Part shown: piece by piece, positions 51,413 through 63,049 of the stretch
Position numbering within the stretch: position 1 is the first letter of the stretch
Layout of the letters: every line of letters starts with the position of its first letter
Assembly (NCBI GenBank): GCA_026390165.1
Contig: JAPLGM010000018.1
Location: forward strand, 153,073 to 217,072
Direction: 5' to 3'
Length of the DNA: 64,000 bases
Origin: Campylobacterales bacterium
Lineage (GTDB): Bacteria; Campylobacterota; Campylobacteria; Campylobacterales; Sulfurimonadaceae
Notes under the pieces: generated by a model
Told to the model about the DNA's origin: nothing
Databases searched by the model: none
What the model saw: only the letters and a program-made list of their open reading frames with translations
Translations under genes and position numbers: made by a program

Positions 51413-52379
51413 GAGCTTTAAAGCCCTCTCCTATTTGTCGATGGGTCAGAAAAAACTCATCCACGATCGCACGATAATGGAGCGGTTCATCAATTCGATT
51501 GAGCAGTTCACGCAATGCAGATGCCCCCTCATACCCTTTGGAATACGTATGAACGTGCTTTCGAAACGTCACGACACCCCGTGCACCATAAAAACGGATC
51601 ATTCCATCCAAATGCTCCATAATAATCGCATGCTTGATAAGTGGATCGACGGTAGCACTCCCCGTTTTGAGCTGATGAAAAATCCATGGTGCACCAACAG
51701 CCCCACGACCAATCATCAACCCATCGGCTTTCGTATGTTCAAGCACCCATTGCGCTTTTTCATACGAATCAATATCACCGTTAGCAATAACAGGGATGGA
51801 GACGTGGGCTTTAATCTCAGCAATCGCATCGTAATCAACGGGGGCGCTGAATTTCCCTGCACGAGTACGCCCATGAACGGCAAGAAAATCGGCTCCGCAC
51901 TCTTCTACAAGTTTCGCAATCTCAAGATGATTCTTCGATTCAAATCCAAGCCGTATTTTGACACTCAACGTTGATTTATTGGAGGTCTTTTTAATCGTCT
52001 CAATAATCCGCGCCATACGGGGCAAATCGTTTAGCAGCGAACTCCCTGAGCCATGACAAACGATCTTGGGGACGGGACATCCGCAGTTAAGGTCGATAAT
52101 ATCAATATTGTTTTGCTCATTCAGGATCTCAACAGCACGACGGATCACCTCCTCTTCGGATCCTGCAATTTGTACCGAGTAGGGATCTTCATTGGGGCTG
52201 CGTTCCAACATTTTAAATGTTTTTGCCGAACCGTGCATAAGGGCATTGGAACTAAGCATTTCACTCACCGTCAAATCGGCACCAAACTTCTTCACTACAT
52301 TACGAAACGGCAAATCGGTATAACCGGCAAGGGGAGCTAGGGCATAAACGGGGGTATTAAATGAGAGTTTTTGAGTCAT
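51390..52379 (-). CDS. dusB: tRNA-dihydrouridine synthase (Dus family, DusB-like)
   Basis: LAPLAGYTDLPFRNVVKKFGADLTVSEM, DLNCGCPVPKIV, ANGDIDS, IGRGAVGAPW. Confidence 0.92.
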   Translation of the reverse strand: MTQKLSFNTPVYALAPLAGYTDLPFRNVVKKFGADLTVSEMLSSNALMHGSAKTFKMLERSPNEDPYSVQIAGSEEEVIRRAVEILNEQNNIDIIDLNCGCPVPKIVCHGSGSSLLNDLPRMARIIETIKKTSNKSTLSVKIRLGFESKNHLEIAKLVEECGADFLAVHGRTRAGKFSAPVDYDAIAEIKAHVSIPVIANGDIDSYEKAQWVLEHTKADGLMIGRGAVGAPWIFHQLKTGSATVDPLIKHAIIMEHLDGMIRFYGARGVVTFRKHVHTYSKGYEGASALRELLNRIDEPLHYRAIVDEFFLTHRQIGEGFKAHDLHCEC

Positions 52380-52424
52380 GAGGTACCTGAAGAGAAATTA
52401 TTGTCGCCTGTTAAGGCGAAAAGT

Positions 52425-53441
52425 TTATTTTCGTAGAAAAAGGGCAATGTCGTAGTGTTTATTAGCACGTTTAAGATCACGATAGGCTTTAAAAATAAGA
52501 TAATCATCTTTGGCGGTATTATTAAGTATTTCATTAGCAGTATCGATCATCTGTAAGTCATACAGTGTGTAAAAATATCCCCCCATTGCTTCATCGTTGT
52601 TTTCGCTCAGCGTTTCAAACAATCGAATACGCTGCTCAGGAAGCATATTTTTAGAGAGTGCTATCGAAAGATCAATATAATCAGCACTGCTGAGATGAAG
52701 AGATTTAAGCAGTGAAGTCAACTCTTCATTAGACATTTCAATACCGTCAACCGCACTGTTAATTCGTTCAACGAATGCTTCAAGTGAGGGCATTGTAAAT
52801 AGTTGCTTATATTTTAGAATAGATCCAACAGAAGCTGTTTTAACGTATGACTCGTACGCTTTTAGACACACAATATCACCATACGTATCGGCACGTGACA
52901 ATACTTCATCCGCATTTATCTCATTGCGTTCTAACCGGTTTAAATTGTTTTGTATCATCAACGAGGTTGAATTTGCCAAATGAAATTTTTTAATGTCTAC
53001 CTTTTTCTTATCTTTAACATCACGTAACAATTGCAACGCTTCATCAATCGTTTCATTTCCTACTTCTTTGAGGCTATCAAAAGGGAGGAGTTGTGCGTTA
53101 TCAATTAACTTTCCCATAACTTTAAAGCTATCGCTTTTATAGACGTTATTACGATCCTTCACCCCAAGTAAGGCATCTCGAAGGGAATCTGCCATTTTTT
53201 CACTGTCACGATTAAGTTTACGAAGTTTTAAATTCCCCAACAGCGCATGAAATGCCATGTGCATAATACTAGCAAGGTACATAAGGGCGACAGGGACAAC
53301 AACCCAAATAGCCACGGGAAGATTGGGAAAATGGATCCCGAATAAATCAAATGAAATCGTCTCGCTGTTAATCATATACGTAGCAGAACCCACTAGAATC
53401 ATCAAAATAAATGAAGCAAAAGTATAACGTTTTAATTGCAT
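52425..53441 (-). CDS. Conserved hypothetical membrane protein
   Basis: 338 aa, two N-terminal TM segments followed by helical soluble region. Confidence 0.6.
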   Translation of the reverse strand: MQLKRYTFASFILMILVGSATYMINSETISFDLFGIHFPNLPVAIWVVVPVALMYLASIMHMAFHALLGNLKLRKLNRDSEKMADSLRDALLGVKDRNNVYKSDSFKVMGKLIDNAQLLPFDSLKEVGNETIDEALQLLRDVKDKKKVDIKKFHLANSTSLMIQNNLNRLERNEINADEVLSRADTYGDIVCLKAYESYVKTASVGSILKYKQLFTMPSLEAFVERINSAVDGIEMSNEELTSLLKSLHLSSADYIDLSIALSKNMLPEQRIRLFETLSENNDEAMGGYFYTLYDLQMIDTANEILNNTAKDDYLIFKAYRDLKRANKHYDIALFLRK

Positions 53442-53452
53442 CGTATCTCCTT

Positions 53453-53806
53453 TTAGGCTCTATTTTTTTCCACTATGGGACGACATATAATACAATACTT
53501 GGCATGAGGTTTTACCTTGAGCCGCTGAAATCCAATATCATCTTCACACATATCACAAATTCCATAGTGTTTTGATTTGATTTTACTCAAAGCAACATCA
53601 ATTTCATTCAATTCTAGCGTTTGTTGAAGTCCAATTGCATTTTCTAGCATATTGTCATTACTGATGGATGCGTAATCACCCTCATCATTCACTTCACACT
53701 CACGTAATTGAAGCATCTCAGCTTCAACTCCGTTTAAATTTTTGATAATTTGCACTTTCCGAGTCTGTAAAATTTCCTCAAAATAGTGTAGTTCATTCTC
53801 TCTCAT
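53453..53806 (-). CDS. dksA: DksA/TraR-type C4 zinc-finger protein
   Basis: CDMCEDDIGFQRLKVKPHAKYCIIC. Confidence 0.9.
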   Translation of the reverse strand: MRENELHYFEEILQTRKVQIIKNLNGVEAEMLQLRECEVNDEGDYASISNDNMLENAIGLQQTLELNEIDVALSKIKSKHYGICDMCEDDIGFQRLKVKPHAKYCIICRPIVEKNRA

Positions 53807-53814
53807 ACGGTTCC

Positions 53815-54273
53815 TTATTTATGATAGGGGTGGTTACTCAATAGACTAAAAGCACGGTATATCTGCTCAAGCAAAACAGCTTTGGCAATTTTATGACTCA
53901 TTGTCATCTCTGAGAGACTAATAATGCTATCGCACTTCGCAACAAACGACTCTTCGAAGCCGTACGCCCCTCCTATGAAAAATTGTATCGCGATTTTATC
54001 ACTTATAAGCTTACTAAATGCCAAAGAATCGATCTTTTTTCCATCAGGATGTAACGCAATCGAATAACTTTTTCCTATCATTGGTTCCAATACCTTAGTA
54101 TAGGCACTCTTGGAGGCTTCAGGGCTAATGGTATGCGCTTTGACTACCTCTTTGGGAAAGAGCTCTATATCCTCTACTTTTGCAAAACGGGAGATCATTT
54201 TCATCTGTTCTTGATAAAGAGGGTCGTAAAGGGAACGCTCTTTTTTGGCAATGGAGATTAAAGAGATCGTCAT
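53815..54273 (-). CDS. rlmH: 23S rRNA (pseudouridine1915-N3)-methyltransferase RlmH
   Basis: [52 protein letters not shown]. Confidence 0.95.
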   Translation of the reverse strand: MTISLISIAKKERSLYDPLYQEQMKMISRFAKVEDIELFPKEVVKAHTISPEASKSAYTKVLEPMIGKSYSIALHPDGKKIDSLAFSKLISDKIAIQFFIGGAYGFEESFVAKCDSIISLSEMTMSHKIAKAVLLEQIYRAFSLLSNHPYHK

Positions 54274-54827
54274 AACAGTCCACTCCCTATAACGTGATAG
54301 GTAACGTGAAGAAAAGTGTCATTGATTTTCACCCCGCCGATTGCCCCTACGGGATGGTTAGAAAATGCCGCTAACGTATCAAGATTTTCCCCTAAAACGT
54401 GTGCGTCACTTTTGGTTGACGTAGCACGATAGGCACCCAAACCAATATAATGTATATCCAAAGTGTTAGCCGTCTCGATTTCTGCTTTATTGTGCGTTGA
54501 GAGCCCAATAATTTTATCATTACCAATAGCGGCTTTAAGGATGGCTATCGCCTGCTTTGGATCGGGATCAATAGAAGATAAATCCTTTTGACCGATATGA
54601 ACCCCATCACAAAAGGGAATCAATTCATAATAATCGTTGATAATCAAAAATCCATCATACAGCTGACGTAAAAGAATTAACTCTTTTTTAATCATTGCAA
54701 TATCGTCATTTTTATTACGATATTGAATAATTTTTGCATTATGCTCTTTAGCTTTTTGAATAAACGATTCCATACTAATATTTCGTGAACGAAGTGCATC
54801 ACGATCACACAACGCATACAACTGCAT
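54270..54827 (-). CDS. thiE: Thiamine phosphate synthase/TenI-like
   Basis: [45 protein letters not shown]. Confidence 0.85.
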   Translation of the reverse strand: MQLYALCDRDALRSRNISMESFIQKAKEHNAKIIQYRNKNDDIAMIKKELILLRQLYDGFLIINDYYELIPFCDGVHIGQKDLSSIDPDPKQAIAILKAAIGNDKIIGLSTHNKAEIETANTLDIHYIGLGAYRATSTKSDAHVLGENLDTLAAFSNHPVGAIGGVKINDTFLHVTYHVIGSGLL

Positions 54828-55669
54828 TAGGGGAGAAGAAGCTTAAGGAGGTCACCGAGTGTCTCTTTGAGCTCACTACGCACCACAACCATATCGATAG
54901 ACCCTTTTTCGAGTAAAAATTCAGCACGCTGAAACCCTTCGGGAAGATCCGAACCAATCGTTTGTTTAATAACCCGTTGCCCTGCAAAGCCAATTAACGC
55001 CCCAGGTTCAGCGATGATAATATCACCCAGTGTCGCGAATGAGGCACTCACCCCACCCATCGTCGGATCCGTGAGTAACGAAATGTAGGGGAGTTTTGCC
55101 GCAGCAAGACGCGCCAATGCCGCAGAAGTTTTCGACATTTGCATAAGAGCAAAAGTACTCTCTTGCATCCGCGCACCACCACTGGCACTGACAATAATCA
55201 ATCCCTGACGCTTCTCTAGGGCACGGTTGATAGCACGAACAATTTTTTCACCCTCAACAGATCCCAACGATCCACCCATAAAGTTAAAATCAAAAACAAC
55301 GAGCTGAACGGCGGATCCTTCAATACGGCACTCACCGCTCACGACTGACGAGTAGCGGCCATTTTTTGCATACCCCTCTTCAATACGGGTAGCGTAACTC
55401 TTTTTATCGACAAAACTCAAAGGGTCAACGGGCTTCAATGATCCGTCATACTCAACGAAACTCCCCTCATCGGCAATCAACGCAAGACGCTCATTTATCC
55501 CTATACGAAGATGAAATCCACACTTAGGACAAACATGATTTTGTTTCTCCATCTCTTTGTAATACAGCAACGATTGACATGCACTACATTTTACCCAGTG
55601 TGCTGGGGCTTCACTCTTGGTGGGCTGTTTCTTTTTTTCAGAATCTTTAAATAAGTTAAATAGACTCAA
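54827..55669 (-). CDS. accD: Acetyl-CoA carboxylase carboxyltransferase beta subunit
   Basis: WVKCSACQSLLYYKEMEKQNHVCPKCGFHLRI, SASGGARMQES, GGVSASFATLGDIIIAEPGALIGFAGQRV. Confidence 0.97.
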   Translation of the reverse strand: MSLFNLFKDSEKKKQPTKSEAPAHWVKCSACQSLLYYKEMEKQNHVCPKCGFHLRIGINERLALIADEGSFVEYDGSLKPVDPLSFVDKKSYATRIEEGYAKNGRYSSVVSGECRIEGSAVQLVVFDFNFMGGSLGSVEGEKIVRAINRALEKRQGLIIVSASGGARMQESTFALMQMSKTSAALARLAAAKLPYISLLTDPTMGGVSASFATLGDIIIAEPGALIGFAGQRVIKQTIGSDLPEGFQRAEFLLEKGSIDMVVVRSELKETLGDLLKLLLP

Positions 55670-56400
55670 AAATACTCCTTTTCAACGATAATACGTATCC
55701 GATCAAACACCTCTTTAGACGAGCTAATGAGAATATACCTCTCAGTGCTTATTCTGTAAAGATGCTGGCTCAAATATAAGCCTGCTTGAATATCAAACGA
55801 GCGCATTGTACCTAAAAATAACACATATTTCACTAAGGGGGCATACGCCAACGAAAGGGCGAGTGCTCCTGGAGAACGATATTTTAGATGATTCCCCATA
55901 AGTTTTTCACCCAGATAGGGATGCTCATGTCCTTTTTCGAAAAGACCTATTTTGGGGGTTAGGTTAATTGTGATGGGGTGATGTAGGTTGGGAGTATCCA
56001 ATGTGGTACGATAATAGTCACTCAAGGTTCGAACAAAAACATCCCCATTCGCGAGATTACACACAACCCCTTCAATGGTTTTCCCTAACTGCTCTCTGGC
56101 AACCGAAACCCCATAATAAGGGAAAAAAGAGGCGAAGTTATCACTTCCGTCAATAGGATCAAGAATAATATTAAAAGTATTGCGAGGAGCCATCCATCCG
56201 CTCTCTTCCGAAAAAAGAGCGCCAAAAGGGGATAAATGTTTGAAAAAAATTGCTTCAGCTTTGAGATCAAAGCCACTGCTTATATCCCCCCCCTCACCTT
56301 TTCCAAAAGAGTCAAAGAGATCAGGATCATGAGAGTTTTTTAAAGTATCACGCACTTCTAGAAGTGCGTGGATTACAGCATTTATAAAGGAGTTATCCAT
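55666..56400 (-). CDS. Inositol monophosphatase family protein
   Basis: LFSEESGW, LDPIDGSDNF. Confidence 0.88.
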   Translation of the reverse strand: MDNSFINAVIHALLEVRDTLKNSHDPDLFDSFGKGEGGDISSGFDLKAEAIFFKHLSPFGALFSEESGWMAPRNTFNIILDPIDGSDNFASFFPYYGVSVAREQLGKTIEGVVCNLANGDVFVRTLSDYYRTTLDTPNLHHPITINLTPKIGLFEKGHEHPYLGEKLMGNHLKYRSPGALALSLAYAPLVKYVLFLGTMRSFDIQAGLYLSQHLYRISTERYILISSSKEVFDRIRIIVEKEYF

Positions 56401-57782
56401 TAACCCAGCAATGACTTCGCGATAGCACGCGCTGCTTCACGACCATCAAGTGCTGCGGTAACGACTAAATCAGCACCACGATAGCAATCCCCGCCAGCGT
56501 AAATTCCCTTCGTTGTCGTTTGATAGGTAGAATCGATAGTAATCCCCCCCCAATTATTGACACTGATCCCATTTTCGGCTAAAAATGCGGGGACAACAGG
56601 ATCAAAACCAAGTGCCATAATCACAACATCGGCACTGATATTGAAATCACCCCCTTTAATCTCTTCCATTTTTTGACGACCGCTTTCGTCTTTTGCACCC
56701 AAAATCGTTTTCGCCATAGTAACCCCAACGGCTTTCCCATTTTCTCCTAAAATGACCTCCTTAGGAGAGGCATGAAATACAAAATCTACCCCCTCTTCGA
56801 CAGCATTTTTGTACTCTTTTACCGATCCTGGCATATTATGGGCATCACGACGGTACAAACAGGTGATGTTTTTAGCCCCCTCACGCTTGGAGGTACGAAC
56901 ACAGTCCATCGCCGTGTCACCACCCCCGATAACGACAACGTCTAAATCTTTGAAATCAAATTTTTTATCGTAAGAGAGTCCGAAATTTTTGCGCTGAATT
57001 GCTGTTAAATATTCCATCGCAGCATAAACGTTACTTGCATTTTCACCTGCAATTTTTGCCCCCTTAGGCTTGGTGGCACCGATACCGATAAATACCGCAT
57101 CGTGTTGATCTGCAATAAGATCAAACTCCGTATCTTTACCCACTTCACAGTTCAAAATCAGTTTCATCCCTGCATCAACGAGAAATCCGACACGACGATC
57201 AACAATTTTTTTATCCAGTTTAAAACTCGGAATACCGTACGTCAATAATCCCCCTGCACGGTCTGAGCGTTCATACATAGAGACTGAAATACCTGAACGG
57301 AGAAGATAGGTTGCAGCAGAGAGTCCCGCAGGGCCTGAACCAATAATAGCTACTTTTTTATCGGTAGTGATCCCCGGAAAAGAGGGCTTCAATCCGTGTT
57401 TAAACCCCTCTTCATTAATGAACGTTTCGACGGAACCAATCGTAATGGCTCCATGCCCGTCATTGAGAGTACAATCACCCTCACACAATCGGTCGTGCGG
57501 ACAAATACGCCCCATAACTTCAGGAAAAGGTGATGGCTCATTCGAGAGGTTAAAAGCAAATTTTAAATCTTTCTCAGCAACGGCTTTGAGCCATTGAGGG
57601 ATATAGTTATGTAATGGACATTTATTGAGACAAAATGGATCGCCACACTGAATACAACGATCACTTTGTCCCGTTGCTTCGTGCACTTCCACGGGTTCAT
57701 AAATTTCACTAAAATCTTTTAGTCGTTGTACAACACCGCGTTTAATAGGATCAATTCGTTCAATGGTTAAAAATTCTCTCAT
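56400..57782 (-). CDS. gltD: Glutamate synthase small subunit
   Basis: CIQCGDPFCLNKCPLHN, IIGSGPAGLSAATYLLRSG, GGGDTAMDCVRTSKREGA. Confidence 0.96.
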   Translation of the reverse strand: MREFLTIERIDPIKRGVVQRLKDFSEIYEPVEVHEATGQSDRCIQCGDPFCLNKCPLHNYIPQWLKAVAEKDLKFAFNLSNEPSPFPEVMGRICPHDRLCEGDCTLNDGHGAITIGSVETFINEEGFKHGLKPSFPGITTDKKVAIIGSGPAGLSAATYLLRSGISVSMYERSDRAGGLLTYGIPSFKLDKKIVDRRVGFLVDAGMKLILNCEVGKDTEFDLIADQHDAVFIGIGATKPKGAKIAGENASNVYAAMEYLTAIQRKNFGLSYDKKFDFKDLDVVVIGGGDTAMDCVRTSKREGAKNITCLYRRDAHNMPGSVKEYKNAVEEGVDFVFHASPKEVILGENGKAVGVTMAKTILGAKDESGRQKMEEIKGGDFNISADVVIMALGFDPVVPAFLAENGISVNNWGGITIDSTYQTTTKGIYAGGDCYRGADLVVTAALDGREAARAIAKSLLG

Positions 57783-57787
57783 AATAG

Positions 57788-60700
57788 TTAGTCCCCTTTA
57801 TCAGGATTAAGTGGCAATTTGGTTAAGTTTTTCGGACGTACAAGCCAGAAGTTTCGAATCTCATTACGGAAATTATTGAGCAACGATTGCCCTTTTTCAC
57901 TTTGGGTTTCAGCAACATAATCTTTGAGCAAACGTTTGAGATAATGGCGTGCTTCATCCCCTTCATCGGTATCAATGCGCACGGCATCAACCAATTCACG
58001 GTTAACATTTTCGACAAAACTATGATTTTCATCATAAACGAACGCAATACCGCCTGTCATCCCCGCACCGAAGTTAATCCCCGTTTTCCCCAAGATAACG
58101 ACAATACCGCCTGTCATATACTCACACGCGTTATCTCCTGTCCCCTCGATGATAGCCAAAGCCCCTGAGTTACGGACGGCGAAACGCTCACCAACCGAAC
58201 CTGCAATAAAGAGCTTACCACCCGTCGCACCGTAGAGACAGGTATTACCGCCGGCGGCAAATGATTCCCCTTGATTTTGTGATTTAATAATAATTTTACC
58301 GCCGTGCATCCCTTTACCGATATAGTCATTGGCTACACCCTCAAGACGTATAGAAACACCGTGGATCAAGAATGCACCCAAGGCTTGACCTGCAATCCCT
58401 TTTAGATCAATTCTTATGGTATCCGTTTTAAGCCCTTTGTCACCGTAATATTGGGCAATTTCACCACTCACACGCGCACCGAAACTACGATTAAGATTAC
58501 AAATATCTCGGACAATACGGATCGGACGATCAGGGTTTTTGATTGCTTCCATCGCTTCGGCTACAACATCAATTTCAAAAGCATTATCATCGAACGGTTT
58601 ATTTGACGGCTCTTGGCACGTATTGACACCCGCTTCACGATGTAAGATATTACTAAAATCAAATTTACGAGCGAACTCATTATCGGTAATTTTTAGTAAA
58701 TCACTGCGCCCCACAAGTTCTTCCATCGTTTTATAACCAAGTTTTGCCATAATTTTACGGACATCTTCGGCTAAATAGGTGAAATAGTTAATCAACTGAT
58801 CAACGGTTCCTTTGAAATAATCAGCACGTAAACTCTCATTTTGAGTTGCTATCCCTACGGAACATTTATTGACGTGACAAATACGAAGCATCTTACAACC
58901 GATAATCGTCAAGGCTCCCGTACCGAATGCGTAACTTTCAGCCCCCAACAGTGCCGCTTTGACAACATCTTGACCGCTTTTGAGTCCGCCGTCTGTTTGA
59001 ACATGAACGAGTCCACGAAGATTGTTCACTTTGAGAGCGTTATGGGCTTCTGAAAGTCCTAGTTCCCATGGATTTCCTGCAAATTTGATCGATGTCAAAG
59101 GAGCTGCCCCAGTACCGCCATCACCACCTGAGATGATGATTTTATCGGCATACGCTTTGGCAACGCCCGCGGCAATTGTCCCAACTCCTGCGGCTGAAAC
59201 AAGTTTAACCGCTACTTTTGCACAAGGATTCACCTGCTTCATATCAAAAATGAGCTGTGCCAAATCCTCAATAGAATAAATATCGTGATGGGGTGGTGGT
59301 GAGATAAGGGTTACCCCCGGTGTTGTATGACGTAAACGCGCGATCAACCCCGTCACTTTGTGTCCTGGAAGCTGTCCCCCCTCTCCTGGTTTTGCCCCTT
59401 GTGCCACTTTGATCTGAATCTCTTCCGCTGAGCGCAAATATGCAGGTGTTACCCCAAAACGCCCCGAAGCAACTTGTTTGATTTTAGAGTTTTTAAGGGT
59501 ACCAAAACGGCTCGCATCTTCACCCCCCTCCCCTGAGTTGCTTTGTGCTCCAATGGTATTCATTGCCACCGCAACACACTCATGCGCTTCAGGAGAGATT
59601 GAACCCAAACTCATTGCCGCTGATGCAAACCGTTTGAAAATTGCCTCTTTGGATTCTACTTCATTGATATCAATAGGGGAACGATCAGAACTAAATTCAA
59701 AGAAATCGCGGATAAACTTTTGACCCCGTTTATTAATCAAATCACTAAGCTGGTCAAAGTCTTCACGCTTACCTGTTTTGGAAACACGATGGATGGCATG
59801 AATCACATCGGGACTAAAATCATGATGCTCTTGACCGTTATAAAACTTGTAAAACCCTCCAATTTTCAGAGGAAAAATACGATTGAAGCCATTTTGTTCA
59901 AATGCCTCTTTATGATTTTTTTCCAAACGCTCATCAATATCTTCATACGTCAATCCTGGAATCATAACGTGTGAATCACCAAAACACTCATCCACTATTT
60001 CACGACTCAATCCGATAATATCAAAAAGTCCTGAATTCCGATAGGAACCAATGGTTGCGATCCCCATTTTGGACATAATTTTAAGCAAGCCTGCATTGAT
60101 GGCAGTGTGTGCCGATTTAAATACTTCGGCACAGTTGGTTTCGTTTTCATTGGCTTGTTGCATGCGTGCCGCAATCGTTGTAAACAAAAGGCTTGGATAA
60201 ATAGCGCTGGCACCGTAAGCGATTAACGTTGCTGCACCGTGCGAATCGACGACTTCACCCGTAACCGCAACAATAGAACCTAAATGACGTATTTTTGCAT
60301 CTAATAGTGCATAACTAATACGCCCAACTGCCATAAGCATTGGTATTGTTTTATGATCAGCATCGAATTCACTGTCATCAAGAATTATGATCCGAACGCC
60401 TTCATCCTTGACCGCTTTGACGACAGAGAGTACGAGAGCATCTAATGCTTCTCGTAAAGAGCCTTGATAGGCTGTTGAAAAAACTTCATTCGCATAGAAA
60501 GGTTGAAAACGGGGAGACTTTTTATTCCCAAACGATTTCAACACTTCCAGTTTCTCTTTGAGCATAATGGGCGAAATTGATTTTAGACGATTGGCATGGG
60601 ACGGGAGTTCATCCAAGATATTATGAACTTCACCAAAACCTGTATTGAGACTCATCACCACTTTTTCACGAATCGGATCAATGGGGGGATTGGTTACTTG

Positions 60701-62224
60701 GGCAAAACGTTGTTTGAAAAAATCGCTAAAGTTACGTTGAACACTACTAAACGCCGCCAATGGAGTATCATCCCCCATCGATCCAACGGCCTCTTTCCCA
60801 TCCCGTATCATCGGCTCAATGACTTGCTCAATAATCTCTTGAGTGATGTTAAAATAGCGCTGACGTGCAATCAAATCTTCTGCCGAACAATCACATGCAC
60901 TCTCGTATTGATGTTCTACATGCTCTTGCAAATAGATCATGTGATCATTGAGCCATTTCATATACGGATTAGAACTTTTTAAATAGGTATTAATATCATC
61001 ATCTTTGAGGACTTTACCGAATTTTAGATCCAATCCAATCATTTGACCCGATTGAAGCCGTCCTCGCTCTTTGATCTGCTCTTCTGCAATATCAATAACA
61101 CCGTATTCACTGGCAATCAGCAACATATCGTCATGGGTAATAATGTATTTAGAAGGGCGAAGACCATTACGATCCAAGACACATCCGATATAACGACCAT
61201 CGGTCAATGAAAACGCTGCAGGTCCGTCCCATGCTTCAAACACCGTCGAGTGATATTCATAAAACGCACGTAACTCCGGATCCATATGGGGGGCATTTTG
61301 CCACGGTGCAGGGATAATAGCACGCGCCGCTTTGAAAAAGTCCATCCCATTCGCGATCAAAAATTCAAAGAAATTATCGGCACTGGCACTGTCTGAACCA
61401 TAGGGTTGCAAAATTGGCAAGAGTCGTGCAATCTCTTCATCGGTAAAGACATCACTTTTGATCGATTCTGATTTTACGGCAACATTAAAACGGTTTGCCT
61501 CAACGGAGTTGATCTCACCATTATGGGCAACCGAACGAAACGGTTGTGCCAAACGCCATTTAGGAAGGGTATTGGTCGAGAAACGTTGATGAAAGAGGGA
61601 GAAAGAGATTTTAAAATTTTTATTTTGCAAATCGGTATAGAACTCTTTAATATGCGTGGGCATAATCAGCCCTTTATACGAAATGACGCGCGAGCTCATC
61701 GAAGGGATATAAAATTCTTGATCCCCTACCAATAGATGCTCCGTCTCTTTTCGAGACAAATAAAGCAATGCGTCAAAACGTTGTGATGCCATAAGAGAGT
61801 TCGGGGTAATGAAAATATGGTAGATTTTAGGGAGCGACGCTAACGCTTGTTCCCCAAGGGCATTGGTATCCAATGGCACTACACGTTTCAAAACAACCTT
61901 TAAATCATTATTGGCACAGGTTCGTTCCAAAAGATCTAATTGGGTAGCATCGGTCGTAAATACAACCGCTATTGCGTACATTTCAGGAAGCTCTACCCCC
62001 TCTTGCAATGCAGCAGAACGCATAAACGCATGAGGGATAGAGAGGAGCAATCCACTTCCATCACCTGTTTTGCCATCGGCGGCAACAGCACCACGGTGCA
62101 TCATTCTCTCTAGCGCAGTAATTGCGTTTTCAAGCGTCTCATGTGAAGGACGGTTTTTAATATTGGCGATCAGACCAAATCCGCAGTTATCTTTAAACGA
62201 TCGTAATAAATCTTGGTATTCCAC
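57788..62224 (-). CDS. gltB: Glutamate synthase large subunit
   Basis: 1478 aa; CGFGLIANIKN, RFSTNTLPKWRLAQPFRSVAHNGEI, GEGGEDASRFG, AGGDGGTGAAPLTSIK-like ISGGDGGTGAAP. Confidence 0.97.
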   Translation of the reverse strand: MEYQDLLRSFKDNCGFGLIANIKNRPSHETLENAITALERMMHRGAVAADGKTGDGSGLLLSIPHAFMRSAALQEGVELPEMYAIAVVFTTDATQLDLLERTCANNDLKVVLKRVVPLDTNALGEQALASLPKIYHIFITPNSLMASQRFDALLYLSRKETEHLLVGDQEFYIPSMSSRVISYKGLIMPTHIKEFYTDLQNKNFKISFSLFHQRFSTNTLPKWRLAQPFRSVAHNGEINSVEANRFNVAVKSESIKSDVFTDEEIARLLPILQPYGSDSASADNFFEFLIANGMDFFKAARAIIPAPWQNAPHMDPELRAFYEYHSTVFEAWDGPAAFSLTDGRYIGCVLDRNGLRPSKYIITHDDMLLIASEYGVIDIAEEQIKERGRLQSGQMIGLDLKFGKVLKDDDINTYLKSSNPYMKWLNDHMIYLQEHVEHQYESACDCSAEDLIARQRYFNITQEIIEQVIEPMIRDGKEAVGSMGDDTPLAAFSSVQRNFSDFFKQRFAQVTNPPIDPIREKVVMSLNTGFGEVHNILDELPSHANRLKSISPIMLKEKLEVLKSFGNKKSPRFQPFYANEVFSTAYQGSLREALDALVLSVVKAVKDEGVRIIILDDSEFDADHKTIPMLMAVGRISYALLDAKIRHLGSIVAVTGEVVDSHGAATLIAYGASAIYPSLLFTTIAARMQQANENETNCAEVFKSAHTAINAGLLKIMSKMGIATIGSYRNSGLFDIIGLSREIVDECFGDSHVMIPGLTYEDIDERLEKNHKEAFEQNGFNRIFPLKIGGFYKFYNGQEHHDFSPDVIHAIHRVSKTGKREDFDQLSDLINKRGQKFIRDFFEFSSDRSPIDINEVESKEAIFKRFASAAMSLGSISPEAHECVAVAMNTIGAQSNSGEGGEDASRFGTLKNSKIKQVASGRFGVTPAYLRSAEEIQIKVAQGAKPGEGGQLPGHKVTGLIARLRHTTPGVTLISPPPHHDIYSIEDLAQLIFDMKQVNPCAKVAVKLVSAAGVGTIAAGVAKAYADKIIISGGDGGTGAAPLTSIKFAGNPWELGLSEAHNALKVNNLRGLVHVQTDGGLKSGQDVVKAALLGAESYAFGTGALTIIGCKMLRICHVNKCSVGIATQNESLRADYFKGTVDQLINYFTYLAEDVRKIMAKLGYKTMEELVGRSDLLKITDNEFARKFDFSNILHREAGVNTCQEPSNKPFDDNAFEIDVVAEAMEAIKNPDRPIRIVRDICNLNRSFGARVSGEIAQYYGDKGLKTDTIRIDLKGIAGQALGAFLIHGVSIRLEGVANDYIGKGMHGGKIIIKSQNQGESFAAGGNTCLYGATGGKLFIAGSVGERFAVRNSGALAIIEGTGDNACEYMTGGIVVILGKTGINFGAGMTGGIAFVYDENHSFVENVNRELVDAVRIDTDEGDEARHYLKRLLKDYVAETQSEKGQSLLNNFRNEIRNFWLVRPKNLTKLPLNPDKGD

Positions 62225-62376
62225 TGATAAATCACCTTTTTTAATCTCTTTTTAAACATAAGTAGTTTAAAGAGGATAGGAATTTCTTTATTTTACCAAT
62301 TATTTGGTTAAAAAGGTTTAAAATATCAGTAATTTTAGAAGATAAATTTAGGGGATGGGTAGTCTAGTATCATATT

Positions 62377-62994
62377 ATGCAGGGATTTATTATCAAACTC
62401 GCTCGGGTAAAAGACGAAGATTTAATTGTCACGATCATATCGGAGGGTTGCTTAACAACCCTTTATCGTTTTTACGGTGCACGCCACAGCCCTATTAATT
62501 TGGGATTTAAAATCGACTATGAAGCGGAGAGTTCCCTCAAAAGCAGTATCCCTAGAATGCGTGATGTTCTCCATCTGGGATTTGCTTGGATCGTGGAGTA
62601 TGACCGTATTCGAATATGGCAACAGTTTATTGCCCTTTTTTATCCCCATCTACAGCATGCAGAAGCCATTGGAAGTTTTTACTACGATTTGCTGGAGAGT
62701 ACGGCGCAAAAATGGGGGGCACAAAATCCAAAACGGCTTGCCATAGAGGCATACGTGCGATTGTTAGAACATGAGGGGAGATTGCACCGTGAGATGAATT
62801 GCTTCTTTTGCGATTTGCCCATCGAGAACGACATCTCCCTTATTCGCTCATTTTTACCCGCCCATAAAGAGTGTTCTCACACCCTTTCCATCAACCAAAA
62901 AGGGCTAAATTGGCTTTACGATCACTCCTCTACCCTATTTTTGGATGATCGTGAGATTGAGAGGCTTTGGTACGTCCTTAATGAGGGGTTGTGA
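62377..62994 (+). CDS. recO: Recombination protein RecO (Campylobacterota-type)
   Basis: MQGFIIKLARVKDEDLIVTIISEGCLTTLYRFYGARHS; domain shape of short RecO. Confidence 0.75.
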   Translation: MQGFIIKLARVKDEDLIVTIISEGCLTTLYRFYGARHSPINLGFKIDYEAESSLKSSIPRMRDVLHLGFAWIVEYDRIRIWQQFIALFYPHLQHAEAIGSFYYDLLESTAQKWGAQNPKRLAIEAYVRLLEHEGRLHREMNCFFCDLPIENDISLIRSFLPAHKECSHTLSINQKGLNWLYDHSSTLFLDDREIERLWYVLNEGL

Positions 62995-63049
62995 TTGGAA
63001 CTCTTTTTGCTTATATACTTTTAGAAAAAAAGTAAAAGGGTGGTAGAAG